In this document: in pieces, positions 25,941 through 34,756 of the stretch
Position numbering within the stretch: position 1 is the stretch's first letter
Layout: the number at the start of each line of letters is the position of its first letter
NCBI RefSeq assembly: GCF_023370775.1
Contig: NZ_JAMCCQ010000002.1
Coordinates: 62,001 to 126,000, forward strand
Direction of reading: 5' to 3'
DNA length: 64,000 nucleotides
Origin: Marivita sp. GX14005
Lineage (GTDB): Bacteria > Pseudomonadota > Alphaproteobacteria > Rhodobacterales > Rhodobacteraceae
Translations under genes and position numbers: made by a program
Notes under the pieces: model-generated
Database searches by the model: none
Seen by the model: only the letters and a program-made list of their open reading frames with translations
Told to the model about the DNA's origin: nothing

Positions 25941-26795
25941 ATGAATTGGCAGACGCGCGACATCGCGCCGGGTCTGTATCTGGTGGCGACGCCCCTGGGC
26001 AATGCGCGCGATATCACATTGCGTGCGCTCGATCTTCTGGCGAGCGCGGACCTGCTTGCGGCGGAGGACACGCGCACCTTGCGGCGCCTGATGGAGATAC
26101 ACGGGGTCGCGCGCGGCGAACGTCCGTTGATCGCCTACCACGATCACAACGCGGCAAAGGCCCGTCCGCGGCTGATGTCGGCGCTCGCGGCCGGAAAATC
26201 GGTCGTCTACGCCTCCGAAGCGGGAACGCCGCTTATTTCGGACCCCGGATTCGACCTGATGCGCGATGCGCTGGCTGCCGGCGTGGCATGCACCAGCGCA
26301 CCCGGTCCGACCGCCGTGATCGCGGCGCTGACGTTGAGCGGTTTGCCGACTGACAGGTTTCTTTTCGCCGGGTTTCTTCCGAACGGAACGGGAAAGCGGA
26401 AAAAGGTTCTGCGCGAGCTTGCGAATGTGCCTGCAACGCTCGTTTTCTACGAATCCCCCAAACGGCTCGCTGCGATGCTGAGAGATGCGGCTGCGGAACT
26501 TGGCCCGCGCAAAGCCGTGGTTTGCCGGGAGTTAACCAAAAGGTTCGAAGAACGTTGTGAGGGAAGTCTGGAGGATTTATCGAGACGATATGAGGGGGAA
26601 AGCGTAAAGGGCGAAATCGTCGTGATCATCGAACGGGCCGCGCATCAGGATACAGATCCGGCAACGCTCGATGCTGCCTTGAAAAAGGCGCTGACGCGCG
26701 GATCGGTGAAGGATGCGGCCAGTGAAGTGGCTCAGAAACTCGGTATATCACGGCGAGAGGCCTATCAAAGGGCGATGGCGTTAGCAAAAAATTAG
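25941..26795 (+). CDS. rsmI: 16S rRNA (cytidine(1402)-2'-O)-methyltransferase
   Basis: RsmI methylates the 2'-OH of C1402 in 16S rRNA. The 284-aa protein has the tetrapyrrole-methylase fold: LYLVATPLGNARDITLRALDLLASADLLAAEDTRTLRRL near the start and SEAGTPLISDPGFDLMRDALAAG in the SAM pocket. The GPTAVIAALTLSGLPTDRFLFAGFLP stretch is RsmI-specific. The usual cluster of lipoprotein (divergent), rsmI, yraN and gshB is present. Confidence 0.96.
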   Translation: MNWQTRDIAPGLYLVATPLGNARDITLRALDLLASADLLAAEDTRTLRRLMEIHGVARGERPLIAYHDHNAAKARPRLMSALAAGKSVVYASEAGTPLISDPGFDLMRDALAAGVACTSAPGPTAVIAALTLSGLPTDRFLFAGFLPNGTGKRKKVLRELANVPATLVFYESPKRLAAMLRDAAAELGPRKAVVCRELTKRFEERCEGSLEDLSRRYEGESVKGEIVVIIERAAHQDTDPATLDAALKKALTRGSVKDAASEVAQKLGISRREAYQRAMALAKN

Positions 26796-26834
26796 ATGCC
26801 CTTGATGTAGGGTGATTCTGAAGGGAGATGCGTG

Positions 26835-27227
26835 ATGCCATTTGACTTTGAGACCGGGCCCGAACGTGGGGCAAAGCAAAGAACGAACTATTACGCCGGG
26901 TTGAATGCCGAAAAATCAGTTCAACGCCACTATCAGAGGCAGGGCGCCGAATTGCGCGAAGCGCGATGGCGCGGTCCGGGAGGGGAAATCGACCTGATCC
27001 TCGCCGAAGGCGAAAGGATGGTGTTCGTCGAAGTCAAGAAGAGCCGGACGCATGACCAAGCTGCGCAGCGTATCACCGCGCGACAGATGGGGCGCATCCT
27101 GCGCAGCGCGGAAAGCTATCTCGGCCGCTGTCCGAAAGGTTCGCTTACGGAGGCGCGGGTCGATATCGCGCTTGTCGATGGGCAGGGGAAAATAGAGATC
27201 ATTCCGAATGCCAGCATGATGTTCTGA
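26835..27227 (+). CDS. YraN family protein (UPF0102)
   Basis: A 130-aa endonuclease-like protein of unknown exact role. The YraN core is present: [21 protein letters not shown], then [10 protein letters not shown] and MVFVEVKKS. The E, D, E and K residues correspond to a PD-(D/E)xK nuclease site. I chose the ATG at 26835, 7 bases after AGGGAG, over a GTG at 26832. Adjacent to rsmI, as in most Proteobacteria. Confidence 0.9.
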   Translation: MPFDFETGPERGAKQRTNYYAGLNAEKSVQRHYQRQGAELREARWRGPGGEIDLILAEGERMVFVEVKKSRTHDQAAQRITARQMGRILRSAESYLGRCPKGSLTEARVDIALVDGQGKIEIIPNASMMF

Positions 27228-27291
27228 CGGCGCTTGTATTGGCGATACCGATGCGGCACATCCCCGGAGGGATTTCGCAAGAGGGGCCAAG

Positions 27292-28224
27292 ATGAAAATC
27301 GCGTTTCAGATGGATCCGATCTCCGCCGTCGATATCGACGCCGACAGCACGTTTCGGCTCGCCGAAGCGGCGCAGGATCGAGGCCATGATTTGTTCTATT
27401 ATTCGCCCGACCGGCTGGCCTATGCCGAAGGGCAGATCATCGCGACGGGGCAGGATTTCACCGTGCAGCGCGTTCATGGCGCGCATGTGCAACTCGGACC
27501 GGTAAGGCGTGCCGATATCGCCGATTTCGACACGGTCTGGTTGCGGCAGGATCCGCCGTTCGACATGCATTACATCACCTCGACCCATCTGCTCGATCGG
27601 GTGTCGGGCGACACCCTGGTGGCGAATGATCCGTTCTGGGTGCGGAATTTGCCGGAAAAACTGATGGTCCTCGATTTTCCGGACCTCACGCCGCCGACCA
27701 TGATTGCGCGTGATCTCGAAATGCTCAAGGATTTCAAGGCGCGGCATGGGGACATCATTCTCAAACCGCTTTACGGCAATGGGGGCGCTGGGGTGTTCCG
27801 GCTGGATGCGAATGATCGCAACCTCACATCGCTGCATGAACTGTTTACGGGGTTCTCGCGTGAGCCATTGATCGCGCAGAAATTCTTGCCCGCCGTCTCG
27901 CGCGGTGACAAGCGCATTATTCTTATCGATGGCGAGCCTGCGGGCGCGATCAACCGGGTTCCGGCTGAGGGGGAGACGCGGTCGAACATGCATGTCGGTG
28001 GACGGCCTGAGAAAACCGTCCTGACGGAACGGGACCGGGAGATCTGCGCGCGGATTGGGCCGGTTTTGCGCGAGAAGGGGCAAATATTTGTCGGGATCGA
28101 CGTGATCGGTGACTATCTTACCGAGATAAATGTCACGTCGCCCACCGGATTGCAGGAACTCGAGCGGTTCGACGGGATCAACGTGGCCGATCTGATTTGG
28201 GAGGCCATCGAAGCGAAGCTTTGA
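27292..28224 (+). CDS. gshB: Glutathione synthase
   Basis: GshB joins gamma-glutamylcysteine and glycine with ATP. The 310-aa ATP-grasp enzyme starts [21 protein letters not shown] and carries [19 protein letters not shown] (substrate site), [14 protein letters not shown] (ATP-binding lysine and glycine loop) and [25 protein letters not shown] (metal-binding and family end motif). Length and all motifs are normal. It is the last gene of the rsmI-yraN-gshB run; the 264 bases after it show no gene. Confidence 0.96.
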   Translation: MKIAFQMDPISAVDIDADSTFRLAEAAQDRGHDLFYYSPDRLAYAEGQIIATGQDFTVQRVHGAHVQLGPVRRADIADFDTVWLRQDPPFDMHYITSTHLLDRVSGDTLVANDPFWVRNLPEKLMVLDFPDLTPPTMIARDLEMLKDFKARHGDIILKPLYGNGGAGVFRLDANDRNLTSLHELFTGFSREPLIAQKFLPAVSRGDKRIILIDGEPAGAINRVPAEGETRSNMHVGGRPEKTVLTERDREICARIGPVLREKGQIFVGIDVIGDYLTEINVTSPTGLQELERFDGINVADLIWEAIEAKL

Positions 28225-28488
28225 TCCAGGTGGTCGATGCTCGGCCCACTGCCGGATGCCCAATTGTCAGACGCAGGTCGACGGCGTGATGTTCATCCAT
28301 GGATCGGCAGTCCGGCTTGACGCGATAGGCCGCTTCCGAAATTGCCGATCTTGTCTTAAGACTGCGCGCCGGAGATGGCCCCCCGGCAGGGACTTGTTCG
28401 TAAATTTAGAGTGTCCTCGCGGACCATACGGTTCGGTGGTTGCGGGTAGATCGAATGATGCAGATCCCGAAATGCCTCGTCGTGACTG

Positions 28489-30000
28489 TCAGCCGGCGCT
28501 GGCGGGAAGGCGGTAGCTGAGGGCTTCGGCGATGTGCTCGCGTGAGATGCTGTCCGCGATATCGAGATCGGCAATGGTGCGCGCAACGCGCAGAACGCGG
28601 TGATAGCCGCGGGCGGAGAGACCGAACCTTTCGGCGGCGCTGGTGATCAGGGTTCGGGCGGGATCGGAGAGCCGGGTCAGGTTCTCGAGCAGGGCGCCTT
28701 GCAGGTCGGCGTTCTGGCGCGCGCCGCCGACGGTGTCGAAACGTTCGGATTGGATCGCGCGGGCGGCGCGGACGCGGGTGGCGATCTCGGCGCTGGAGGC
28801 GCCGGCGCTTGGCCCGTCGAGATCGCGGAAGGCGACCGGCGGCACATCGACGCGCAGGTCGAAACGGTCCATGAGCGGGCCGGAGATACGGCCCATGTAA
28901 TCCTCGCCGCAGACCGGCGCGCGCGAGCAGGCGCGGGCCGGATCGGAGAGATAGCCGCATTTGCAGGGATTGGCGGCGGCCACCAGCATGAAGCGGCACG
29001 GGTATTTCACATGCGCATTGGCGCGGGCGATCATGACCTCGCCGGTTTCGATGGGCTGGCGCAGGGTTTCCAGAACGGTGCGGGAAAATTCCGGGAACTC
29101 GTCCATGAAGAGCACACCGTTATGCGCGAGGCTGATCTCGCCGGGTTTGGCGCTGCGGCCGCCACCGACGATGGCAGCCATCGAGGCGGTGTGATGCGGC
29201 TCGCGAAACGGGCGATGCCGGGAGATGCCGCCGGTGTCGATCAGGCCGGAAAGCGAGTGGACCATCGAGGTTTCCAGTGCCTCCAGCGGGGTCAGGGGCG
29301 GCAGGATGCCGGGCAGGCGGGCGGCGAGCATGGATTTGCCGGAGCCGGGCGTTCCGACCATCAGCAGATGGTGACGCCCGGCTGCGGCGATTTCGAGCGC
29401 GCGCTTGGCGCGTTCCTGGCCCTTCACATCGCGCATGTCCCGGGGATCGGGGGCGCCGCCGGCTTCTCCGGGTTCGGAGGCGGGCAGCGGGGTGCGCCCG
29501 GTAATGTGCTGGATCACGTCCATCAGGCTGGATGCACCGATCACCTGGCAATCGCCGACCCAGGCGGCTTCGGCGCCGGACGCGGCCGGGCAGATCAGGT
29601 TGCGGTTCTCCGCCGCCGCGGCCATGGCGGCGGGCAGCGCGCCGATCACCGGGACGAGCGCGCCGTCGAGCGACAGCTCGCCGAGCGCGACGGAATGGGC
29701 GGCGATGTCCTTCGGCAGGATGTCCAGTTCGGCCAGCAGCGCAAGGGCGATGGGCAAATCGAAATGGCAGCCTTCCTTGGGCAGATCCGCAGGCGAAAGA
29801 TTGACGGTGATGCGCTGGCTGGGCAGCGAGATATGCAAGGTGGAGAGCGCGCCGCGCACCCGGTCGCGGGATTCGGAGACCGCCTTGTCCGGAAGGCCGA
29901 CGATCGAGAATCCGGGCACGCCGGGAGTGATGGCGCATTGCACCTCGACCATACGGGCCTCGACGCCTTCGAAGGCGACTGTGTAGGCGTGTGCGACCAT
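28489..30000 (-). CDS. comM: YifB family Mg chelatase-like AAA ATPase (ComM)
   Basis: A 503-aa hexameric helicase-like ATPase that aids branch migration during natural transformation and recombination in other bacteria. It has the N-terminal Lon-like S5 fold (EVQCAITPGVPGFSIVGLPDKAVSESRDRVRGAL), Walker A GTPGSGKS, Walker B LFMDEFPEF and a C-terminal Mg-chelatase lid, with a four-cysteine group (CKCGYLSDPARACSRAPVC). It is divergent from rpoH. Confidence 0.94.
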   Translation of the reverse strand: MVAHAYTVAFEGVEARMVEVQCAITPGVPGFSIVGLPDKAVSESRDRVRGALSTLHISLPSQRITVNLSPADLPKEGCHFDLPIALALLAELDILPKDIAAHSVALGELSLDGALVPVIGALPAAMAAAAENRNLICPAASGAEAAWVGDCQVIGASSLMDVIQHITGRTPLPASEPGEAGGAPDPRDMRDVKGQERAKRALEIAAAGRHHLLMVGTPGSGKSMLAARLPGILPPLTPLEALETSMVHSLSGLIDTGGISRHRPFREPHHTASMAAIVGGGRSAKPGEISLAHNGVLFMDEFPEFSRTVLETLRQPIETGEVMIARANAHVKYPCRFMLVAAANPCKCGYLSDPARACSRAPVCGEDYMGRISGPLMDRFDLRVDVPPVAFRDLDGPSAGASSAEIATRVRAARAIQSERFDTVGGARQNADLQGALLENLTRLSDPARTLITSAAERFGLSARGYHRVLRVARTIADLDIADSISREHIAEALSYRLPASAG

Positions 30001-30067
30001 GCGGACCCCATCTTCCTGCGAGGTATAGATGCCGCAGACATGGTTGCGAAAAGGTTAACGTCGGGCG

Positions 30068-30089
30068 GACGCGTTTTCGAAAACGCGTC
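30068..30089. promoter_or_regulatory. Perfect 22-bp palindrome between comM and rpoH
   Basis: Two 11-base arms (GACGCGTTTTC and its complement) meet with no loop. It lies 68 bases from the comM ATG and about 87 bases before the sigma-E-type promoter of rpoH. It could be an operator or a cruciform-forming repeat. Confidence 0.4.
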
Positions 30090-30175
30090 GCCCCCGGGCT
30101 GGTGGCGCGCAATGCGGGGAACGAATGATCGGGTCTCGACGTTCGGCTGGTGAGAAACTTTGTCAAACATTCTTT

Positions 30176-30204
30176 TGATCCAGAAGCCCGATTCCGGCGT
30201 AACC
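30176..30204 (+). promoter_or_regulatory. Sigma-E (RpoE/ChrR-type) promoter of rpoH
   Basis: TGATCC (30176-30181), exactly 18 bases, then TAACC (30200-30204). This is close to the Rhodobacter sphaeroides sigma-E promoter TGATCC-N18-TAAGA. Transcription would begin near 30211, about 25 bases before the rpoH ATG. It implies induction by singlet oxygen, as for R. sphaeroides rpoHII. Confidence 0.6.
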
Positions 30205-30235
30205 GGTTCAAGATACCAGCATTGGGGGTTTTCTC

Positions 30236-31114
30236 ATGGCACTCGATACGTTCGACGACCGGACGCTGTCCCGGCGGGCGATGAAGGCGGAGCTTCTTGA
30301 CGCGGAGACGGAGTTGAAGCTGGCCTATGCCTGGCGAGACCAGCGCGACGAGGTGGCGCTGCATCGGCTGATCACGGCATATATGAGGTTGGCGATCTCC
30401 ATGGCGTCCAAGTTCAAGCGTTACGGCGCGCCGATGAACGATCTGATCCAGGAGGCCGGGCTGGGTCTCATGAAGGCCGCCGACAAGTTCGATCCCGATC
30501 GCGGCGTGCGCTTTTCGACATATGCGGTCTGGTGGATCAAGGCGTCGATCCAGGATTACGTGATGCGCAACTGGTCCATTGTGCGCACCGGCTCGACCTC
30601 TTCGCAGAAGTCGCTCTTCTTCAATATGCGCCGCGTGCAGGCTCGGCTCGAAAGGGAAGCTGCGGCGGCCGGCAAACAGCTTGAGGGCCATGAGTTGCGC
30701 CGCCTGATCTCCGAAGAGATCGGCGTGCCGATCCATGATGTCGAAATGATGCAGGGGCGGCTTTCGGGCTCGGATTTTTCGCTCAACGCCACGCAATCGG
30801 CCGAGGATGAGGGCCGTGAGTGGATCGATGTGCTGGAAGATGACAGTGCTCAGGCCCAGGACACGGTGGAGACCGATCTGGACCGGGCGCAGCTCCGGGA
30901 GTGGCTGACCTTGGCGATGAACCGGCTCAACGAGCGGGAGCGGTTCATCGTTCGCGAGCGAAAGTTGCGCGAGGATGGCCGCACGCTAGAAAGCCTCGGC
31001 AACGAGTTGGGGCTTTCGAAGGAACGGGTGCGGCAGCTCGAAGCGGCGGCCTTTGCCAAGATCCGCAAGACGCTTGAGGCCGAGAGCCCGGAGGTGCAAC
31101 ATCTTCTGTCATGA
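30236..31114 (+). CDS. rpoH: RNA polymerase sigma-32 factor (RpoH, probably RpoH2 type)
   Basis: A 292-aa group 3 sigma factor for heat-shock and oxidative-stress genes. Region 2 is DLIQEAGLGLMKAADKFDPDRGVRFSTYAVWWIKASIQDYVMRNWSIVR. The RpoH box QKSLFFNMRR is at 124-133 and separates RpoH from RpoD. Region 4 has the LGLSKERVRQLEAAAFAKIR helix-turn-helix. Rhodobacterales carry RpoHI and RpoHII. The sigma-E-like promoter 32 bases upstream points to the RpoHII branch, but that assignment is inferred. The stop overlaps the next start as ATGA. Confidence 0.93.
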   Translation: MALDTFDDRTLSRRAMKAELLDAETELKLAYAWRDQRDEVALHRLITAYMRLAISMASKFKRYGAPMNDLIQEAGLGLMKAADKFDPDRGVRFSTYAVWWIKASIQDYVMRNWSIVRTGSTSSQKSLFFNMRRVQARLEREAAAAGKQLEGHELRRLISEEIGVPIHDVEMMQGRLSGSDFSLNATQSAEDEGREWIDVLEDDSAQAQDTVETDLDRAQLREWLTLAMNRLNERERFIVRERKLREDGRTLESLGNELGLSKERVRQLEAAAFAKIRKTLEAESPEVQHLLS

Positions 31115-31893
31115 AGATGGCGGCGATTCTCATGAGTTTGGCCCCTGCCGCGCTGGCCGCAGGGGCTTTTTTCGCGGCGGCGGATGTCGTTTTCCTCGGG
31201 GAATTGCATGACAATCCAGGGCACCATGCGCGGCAGGCGGAATATGTGGAGCGCATCGCACCTACCGCGCTGGTGTTCGAGATGCTCACGCCGGATCAGG
31301 CGGCGCGCGTGACGCCGGAGTTGTTGGCAAACCCTAGGGAGATGGCCGAGGCGCTGGATTGGGCCGACAGCGGCTGGCCCGATTTTTCGATGTATCATCC
31401 GATTTTCGTGGCCGGCGGCGAGGCGGCGGTTTTCGGGGCAGCCGTGCCGCGCGGCGTCGCGCGCGACGCCATGCGCAGCGGTGTTGTGGAGAGTTTCAGC
31501 GGCGATGCGGGGCGTTTCGGGCTGGACCGGGCGTTGCCCGAGGCCGAGCAGGCCGCGCGGGAAGCGGCGCAGATGGCGGCGCATTGCGATGCGCTGCCGG
31601 AAGATATGTTGCCGGGCATGGTGGATATTCAGCGGCTGCGCGACGCGGAACTGGCGCGCGCCGCGCTCGAGGCGTTCGAGGCGCATGGCGGGCCTGTGGT
31701 TGTGATCACCGGCAATGGTCATGCGCGGCGCGACCGGGGGGCGCCGGTCTATCTGGCCGCTGCCGCGCCGGAGTTGGAGATCGCCGCGCTGGGGCAGGGT
31801 GAGGAGGGCGCCGCTGCGCCTGCGGGCGATTTCGACGAGATCGCGTTCTCGCCCCCGGCCGAGCGCGACGATCCATGCGAGGCGTTCCGCTGA
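31111..31893 (+). CDS. ChaN family haem-binding-like protein
   Basis: A 260-aa protein of the ChaN/Tiki-like family, in which surface-exposed members bind haem or act as metalloproteases. The motif FLGELHDNPGHHARQAEYV (GExHD) near the start, followed by LVFEMLTPDQ, and the C-terminal VVVITGNGHARRDRGAPVYL are the conserved blocks. The start gives a short signal-like segment (MKMAAILMSLAPAALAAGAFFAAAD) but no lipobox Cys, unlike ChaN lipoprotein. It overlaps rpoH by 4 bases (ATGA), so stress-linked co-expression is likely. Confidence 0.82.
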   Translation: MKMAAILMSLAPAALAAGAFFAAADVVFLGELHDNPGHHARQAEYVERIAPTALVFEMLTPDQAARVTPELLANPREMAEALDWADSGWPDFSMYHPIFVAGGEAAVFGAAVPRGVARDAMRSGVVESFSGDAGRFGLDRALPEAEQAAREAAQMAAHCDALPEDMLPGMVDIQRLRDAELARAALEAFEAHGGPVVVITGNGHARRDRGAPVYLAAAAPELEIAALGQGEEGAAAPAGDFDEIAFSPPAERDDPCEAFR

Positions 31894-31948
31894 TTGAGTT
31901 TTGCCGCCCCGGCCCGTAACAAGGGCCGAAGCCAGAGGGCATGGACCT

Positions 31949-33142
31949 ATGTTGAGCGGCAAGCGGATACTTCTGATCATCGGCGGCGGTATCGCGGCCT
32001 ACAAATCGCTCGACCTCATTCGGCGTCTGCGCGAACGGGGCGCTTCGGTGACGCCAGTGATGACGCGCGCCGCCGAGGAGTTCGTCACGCCCCTGTCGGT
32101 TGCCGCGCTGGCGGGGGAAAAGACCTATCGCGCGCTGTTCGATCTGACCGATGAGGCGGAGATGGGGCATATTCAGCTTTCGCGCGTGGCCGATCTTGTG
32201 CTGGTCGCGCCGGCGACGGCGGATCTGATGGCGAAGATGGCGCATGGTCTGGCCGGCGATCTGGCGAGCACGTTGCTCATGGCGACCGACACGCCGGTAA
32301 TGATCGCGCCGGCGATGAATGTGCGCATGTGGGAGCATCCGGCCACGCAGCGCAATCTTTCGATCCTGCGCGGTGACGGGATCGCCGTGATCGGGCCGAA
32401 TGACGGCGACATGGCCTGCGGCGAGTTCGGTCCCGGACGGATGGCGGAGCCGCTGGAGATCGTTGATGCCGTGCAGGCGGCGCTCGGTGCCGGGCGGCTG
32501 GCGGGCAAGCGCGTGGTGGTCACATCGGGGCCGACGCATGAGCCAATCGATCCCGTGCGCTATATCGCCAATCGCTCGTCCGGGGCGCAGGGCGCGGCGA
32601 TCGCAGCGGCCTTGGTCGCCGAGGGCGCGGAGGTGGTTTTCGTGACCGGGCCGGCAGATGTGCCGCCCCCGGCTGGCGTTCGTGCGGTGCCCGTGCAGAC
32701 GGCTGTGCAGATGCGCGCCGCCGTGCTCGATGCGCTGCCGGCCGATGCCGCCGTCTTCGCGGCGGCGGTGGCCGATTGGCGGGTGGCCGAGACTTCGGCC
32801 GGCAAGATCAAGAAACAGGCTGGCGCGCTGCCTGTGCTTCGGTTCGAGGAGAACCCGGACATTCTGGCGGAGGTGGCGCAGATGGGCGATGGCCGGCCGC
32901 CGCTGGTGATTGGTTTCGCGGCAGAGACCGACGACGTCGAGGCGAATGCGACGGCGAAGCGGGTGCGCAAGGGCTGTGACTGGATCGTGGCGAATGACGT
33001 ATCGCCGCAGACCGGAATCATGGGCGGCAGCGAGAACGCGGTGACGCTGATTTCGCCGGAGGGCGCGGAGAGATGGCCGCGCATGGGCAAGGATGCCGTG
33101 GCGACGAGGCTCGTCTCCCGGATTGCCGAGCGGATCGCCTGA
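31949..33142 (+). CDS. coaBC: Phosphopantothenoylcysteine decarboxylase/phosphopantothenate--cysteine ligase
   Basis: A bifunctional CoA-biosynthesis enzyme of 397 aa. The CoaC half has the FMN fold ([20 protein letters not shown]), the catalytic His in [17 protein letters not shown], and the Cys loop [13 protein letters not shown]. The CoaB half has [23 protein letters not shown] and KIKKQAG. I chose the ATG at 31949 (MLSGKRILL) over upstream non-ATG starts. It lies 55 bases after the ChaN-like gene; coaBC next to dut is a common bacterial arrangement. Confidence 0.96.
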   Translation: MLSGKRILLIIGGGIAAYKSLDLIRRLRERGASVTPVMTRAAEEFVTPLSVAALAGEKTYRALFDLTDEAEMGHIQLSRVADLVLVAPATADLMAKMAHGLAGDLASTLLMATDTPVMIAPAMNVRMWEHPATQRNLSILRGDGIAVIGPNDGDMACGEFGPGRMAEPLEIVDAVQAALGAGRLAGKRVVVTSGPTHEPIDPVRYIANRSSGAQGAAIAAALVAEGAEVVFVTGPADVPPPAGVRAVPVQTAVQMRAAVLDALPADAAVFAAAVADWRVAETSAGKIKKQAGALPVLRFEENPDILAEVAQMGDGRPPLVIGFAAETDDVEANATAKRVRKGCDWIVANDVSPQTGIMGGSENAVTLISPEGAERWPRMGKDAVATRLVSRIAERIA

Positions 33143-33158
33143 GGGCGGCGGCGTGCAT

Positions 33159-33180
33159 GAGTATTTGGAACGAAGAGAAG
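33159..33180 (+). repeat. Dispersed intergenic element, copy C
   Basis: GAGTATTT-GGA-ACGAAGAGAAG, 22 bases, aligned without gaps to the copies at 57621 and 62498. It sits in the 46-base coaBC-dut gap and ends 8 bases before the dut GTG, so its purine-rich end may serve as the ribosome binding site. Confidence 0.6.
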
Positions 33181-33188
33181 GGCGGGGC

Positions 33189-33647
33189 GTGGTCGCGATA
33201 GAGGTTTCATGGATGGAAGGCGCGGACCGAAGCCTTGGCTTGCCGGATTATGCCACGTCCGGCGCGGCGGGGGCCGATCTGCGGGCGAATTTTCCTGACC
33301 GGGGCAATGTGCGCCTTCGCCCCGGCGCGCGCATTCTGGTCCCGACGGGGTTGAGGCTGGCGATCCCCGAGGGTTTCGAGGTGCAGATACGACCGCGGTC
33401 GGGGCTGGCGCTTCGGCATGGGATTTCCCTGCCCAATGCGCCGGGGACGATCGACAGTGACTATCGCGGCGAATTGGGGGTTATCGTGATGAATGGCGGG
33501 GATGCGCCGTTCGCCATCGCGCATGGCGACCGGATCGCGCAGATGGTGGTCGCGCCAGTGATCCAGGCGCGGTTCGCGGAGGTTTCGGAGCTCGGAGAGA
33601 CGGAGCGCGGCGCCGGCGGGTTCGGATCGACGGGGGTGGCCTCGTGA
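33189..33647 (+). CDS. dut: dUTP diphosphatase
   Basis: A 152-aa trimeric dUTPase that hydrolyses dUTP to dUMP. All five motifs are present: GAAGADLRA (1), [12 protein letters not shown] (2), [14 protein letters not shown] (3, with the catalytic Asp), GDRIAQMVV (4) and [10 protein letters not shown] (5). The GTG at 33189 gives the family-typical start [19 protein letters not shown]. It overlaps the next gene by 4 bases (GTGA). Confidence 0.95.
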   Translation: MVAIEVSWMEGADRSLGLPDYATSGAAGADLRANFPDRGNVRLRPGARILVPTGLRLAIPEGFEVQIRPRSGLALRHGISLPNAPGTIDSDYRGELGVIVMNGGDAPFAIAHGDRIAQMVVAPVIQARFAEVSELGETERGAGGFGSTGVAS

Positions 33648-34705
33648 TCCTGGTTCTGGCGCTTGCGGCGTTTCTTTGGGCGGTCGGGGCGCTGTTGAAG
33701 CTGCCCTATCGCGCGCGGCTTTACATGATCGGGCTGCTCTATGTCGGTGTGCTGTTCATCCAGATCGTCTTGCCCCAGGGCCATCCGCTGCGGCTCGCCA
33801 CCGGGCAAAGTGCGGCGCTCTGGATCATTCTCGGCGTCTTTGCGGCCCTTGCGGCGGCCTATGGTCGCGTTGTGCGCGCGCTCAAGGCGCGGGCGGAGCG
33901 AAAGGAGGCGGCGGAGCGGCGTCCGGTGGCGCGGGAGGGGCGTTTCTCGAGCAGCGAGCTGGAACGCTACGCGCGGCATATCGTGCTGCGCGAGATCGGC
34001 GGGCCGGGACAAAAGGCGCTGCGAAATGCGCGGGTTCTGGTGATCGGTGCCGGCGGTCTGGGCGCGCCGGCGCTGCAATATCTTGCCGCGGCCGGGGTCG
34101 GAACGATCGGGGTGATCGACGATGATGTTGTCGAGAATGCCAATCTGCAACGTCAGGTGATCCACCGGGACGCCGATATCGGAATGCCGAAGGTCTTTTC
34201 CGCGCAGGCCGCGATGCTGGCGCAGAACCCACATGTCGAGATCCTGCCCTACCATCGACGGCTCGATGAGGCGATCGCCCATCAGCTTGTCGACGAATAT
34301 GACGTTGTTCTGGACGGCACCGACAACAGCGAGACGCGATATCTTGTCAACAGGGCGGCTGTCGATCGACGCAAGCCATTGATATCCGGCGCGCTTTCGC
34401 AATGGGAGGGGCAGCTTTCGGTGTTCGATCCGGCGCAGGGCGCGCCCTGTTATCAATGCGTGTTCCCGCAAGCGGCGGCAGCAGGGCTCGCGCCTTCCTG
34501 TGCCGAGGCGGGGGTGATCGGGCCGCTGCCGGGGGTGATCGGATCGATGATGGCGGTCGAGGCGATCAAGCTGATCGCCGGGGCCGGGCAGGTGCTTCGC
34601 GGCGAGATGCTGATCTATGACGCGCTTTGGGCCGAGACGCGTAAAATCAAACTCAAAAGCCGTGCGGATTGCCCGGTATGCGGCAAAAATTCACGCGCGG
34701 CTTAA
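33644..34705 (+). CDS. Membrane-anchored ThiF/MoeB/HesA-family adenylyltransferase
   Basis: A 353-aa E1-like enzyme. Residues 1-85 contain two or three hydrophobic helices, which ordinary MoeB and ThiF lack. The catalytic domain follows: [46 protein letters not shown] (nucleotide loop), [27 protein letters not shown], and the zinc pairs CYQC and CPVC. It would adenylate the C-terminal Gly of a ubiquitin-like sulfur carrier (MoaD or ThiS) near the membrane. There is no rhodanese domain. It begins with GTG inside the dut stop. The carrier it serves is not encoded nearby. Confidence 0.85.
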   Translation: MILVLALAAFLWAVGALLKLPYRARLYMIGLLYVGVLFIQIVLPQGHPLRLATGQSAALWIILGVFAALAAAYGRVVRALKARAERKEAAERRPVAREGRFSSSELERYARHIVLREIGGPGQKALRNARVLVIGAGGLGAPALQYLAAAGVGTIGVIDDDVVENANLQRQVIHRDADIGMPKVFSAQAAMLAQNPHVEILPYHRRLDEAIAHQLVDEYDVVLDGTDNSETRYLVNRAAVDRRKPLISGALSQWEGQLSVFDPAQGAPCYQCVFPQAAAAGLAPSCAEAGVIGPLPGVIGSMMAVEAIKLIAGAGQVLRGEMLIYDALWAETRKIKLKSRADCPVCGKNSRAA

Positions 34706-34756
34706 GACGATGGTAACAGGTGTGTTGCTAGAAATGCCGTATGACGGGAGCGCGCG

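Noticed and set aside
28256-28516. 86-codon open frame after gshB
   Set aside because: It overlaps the comM end, has no ribosome binding site and no recognisable motif.
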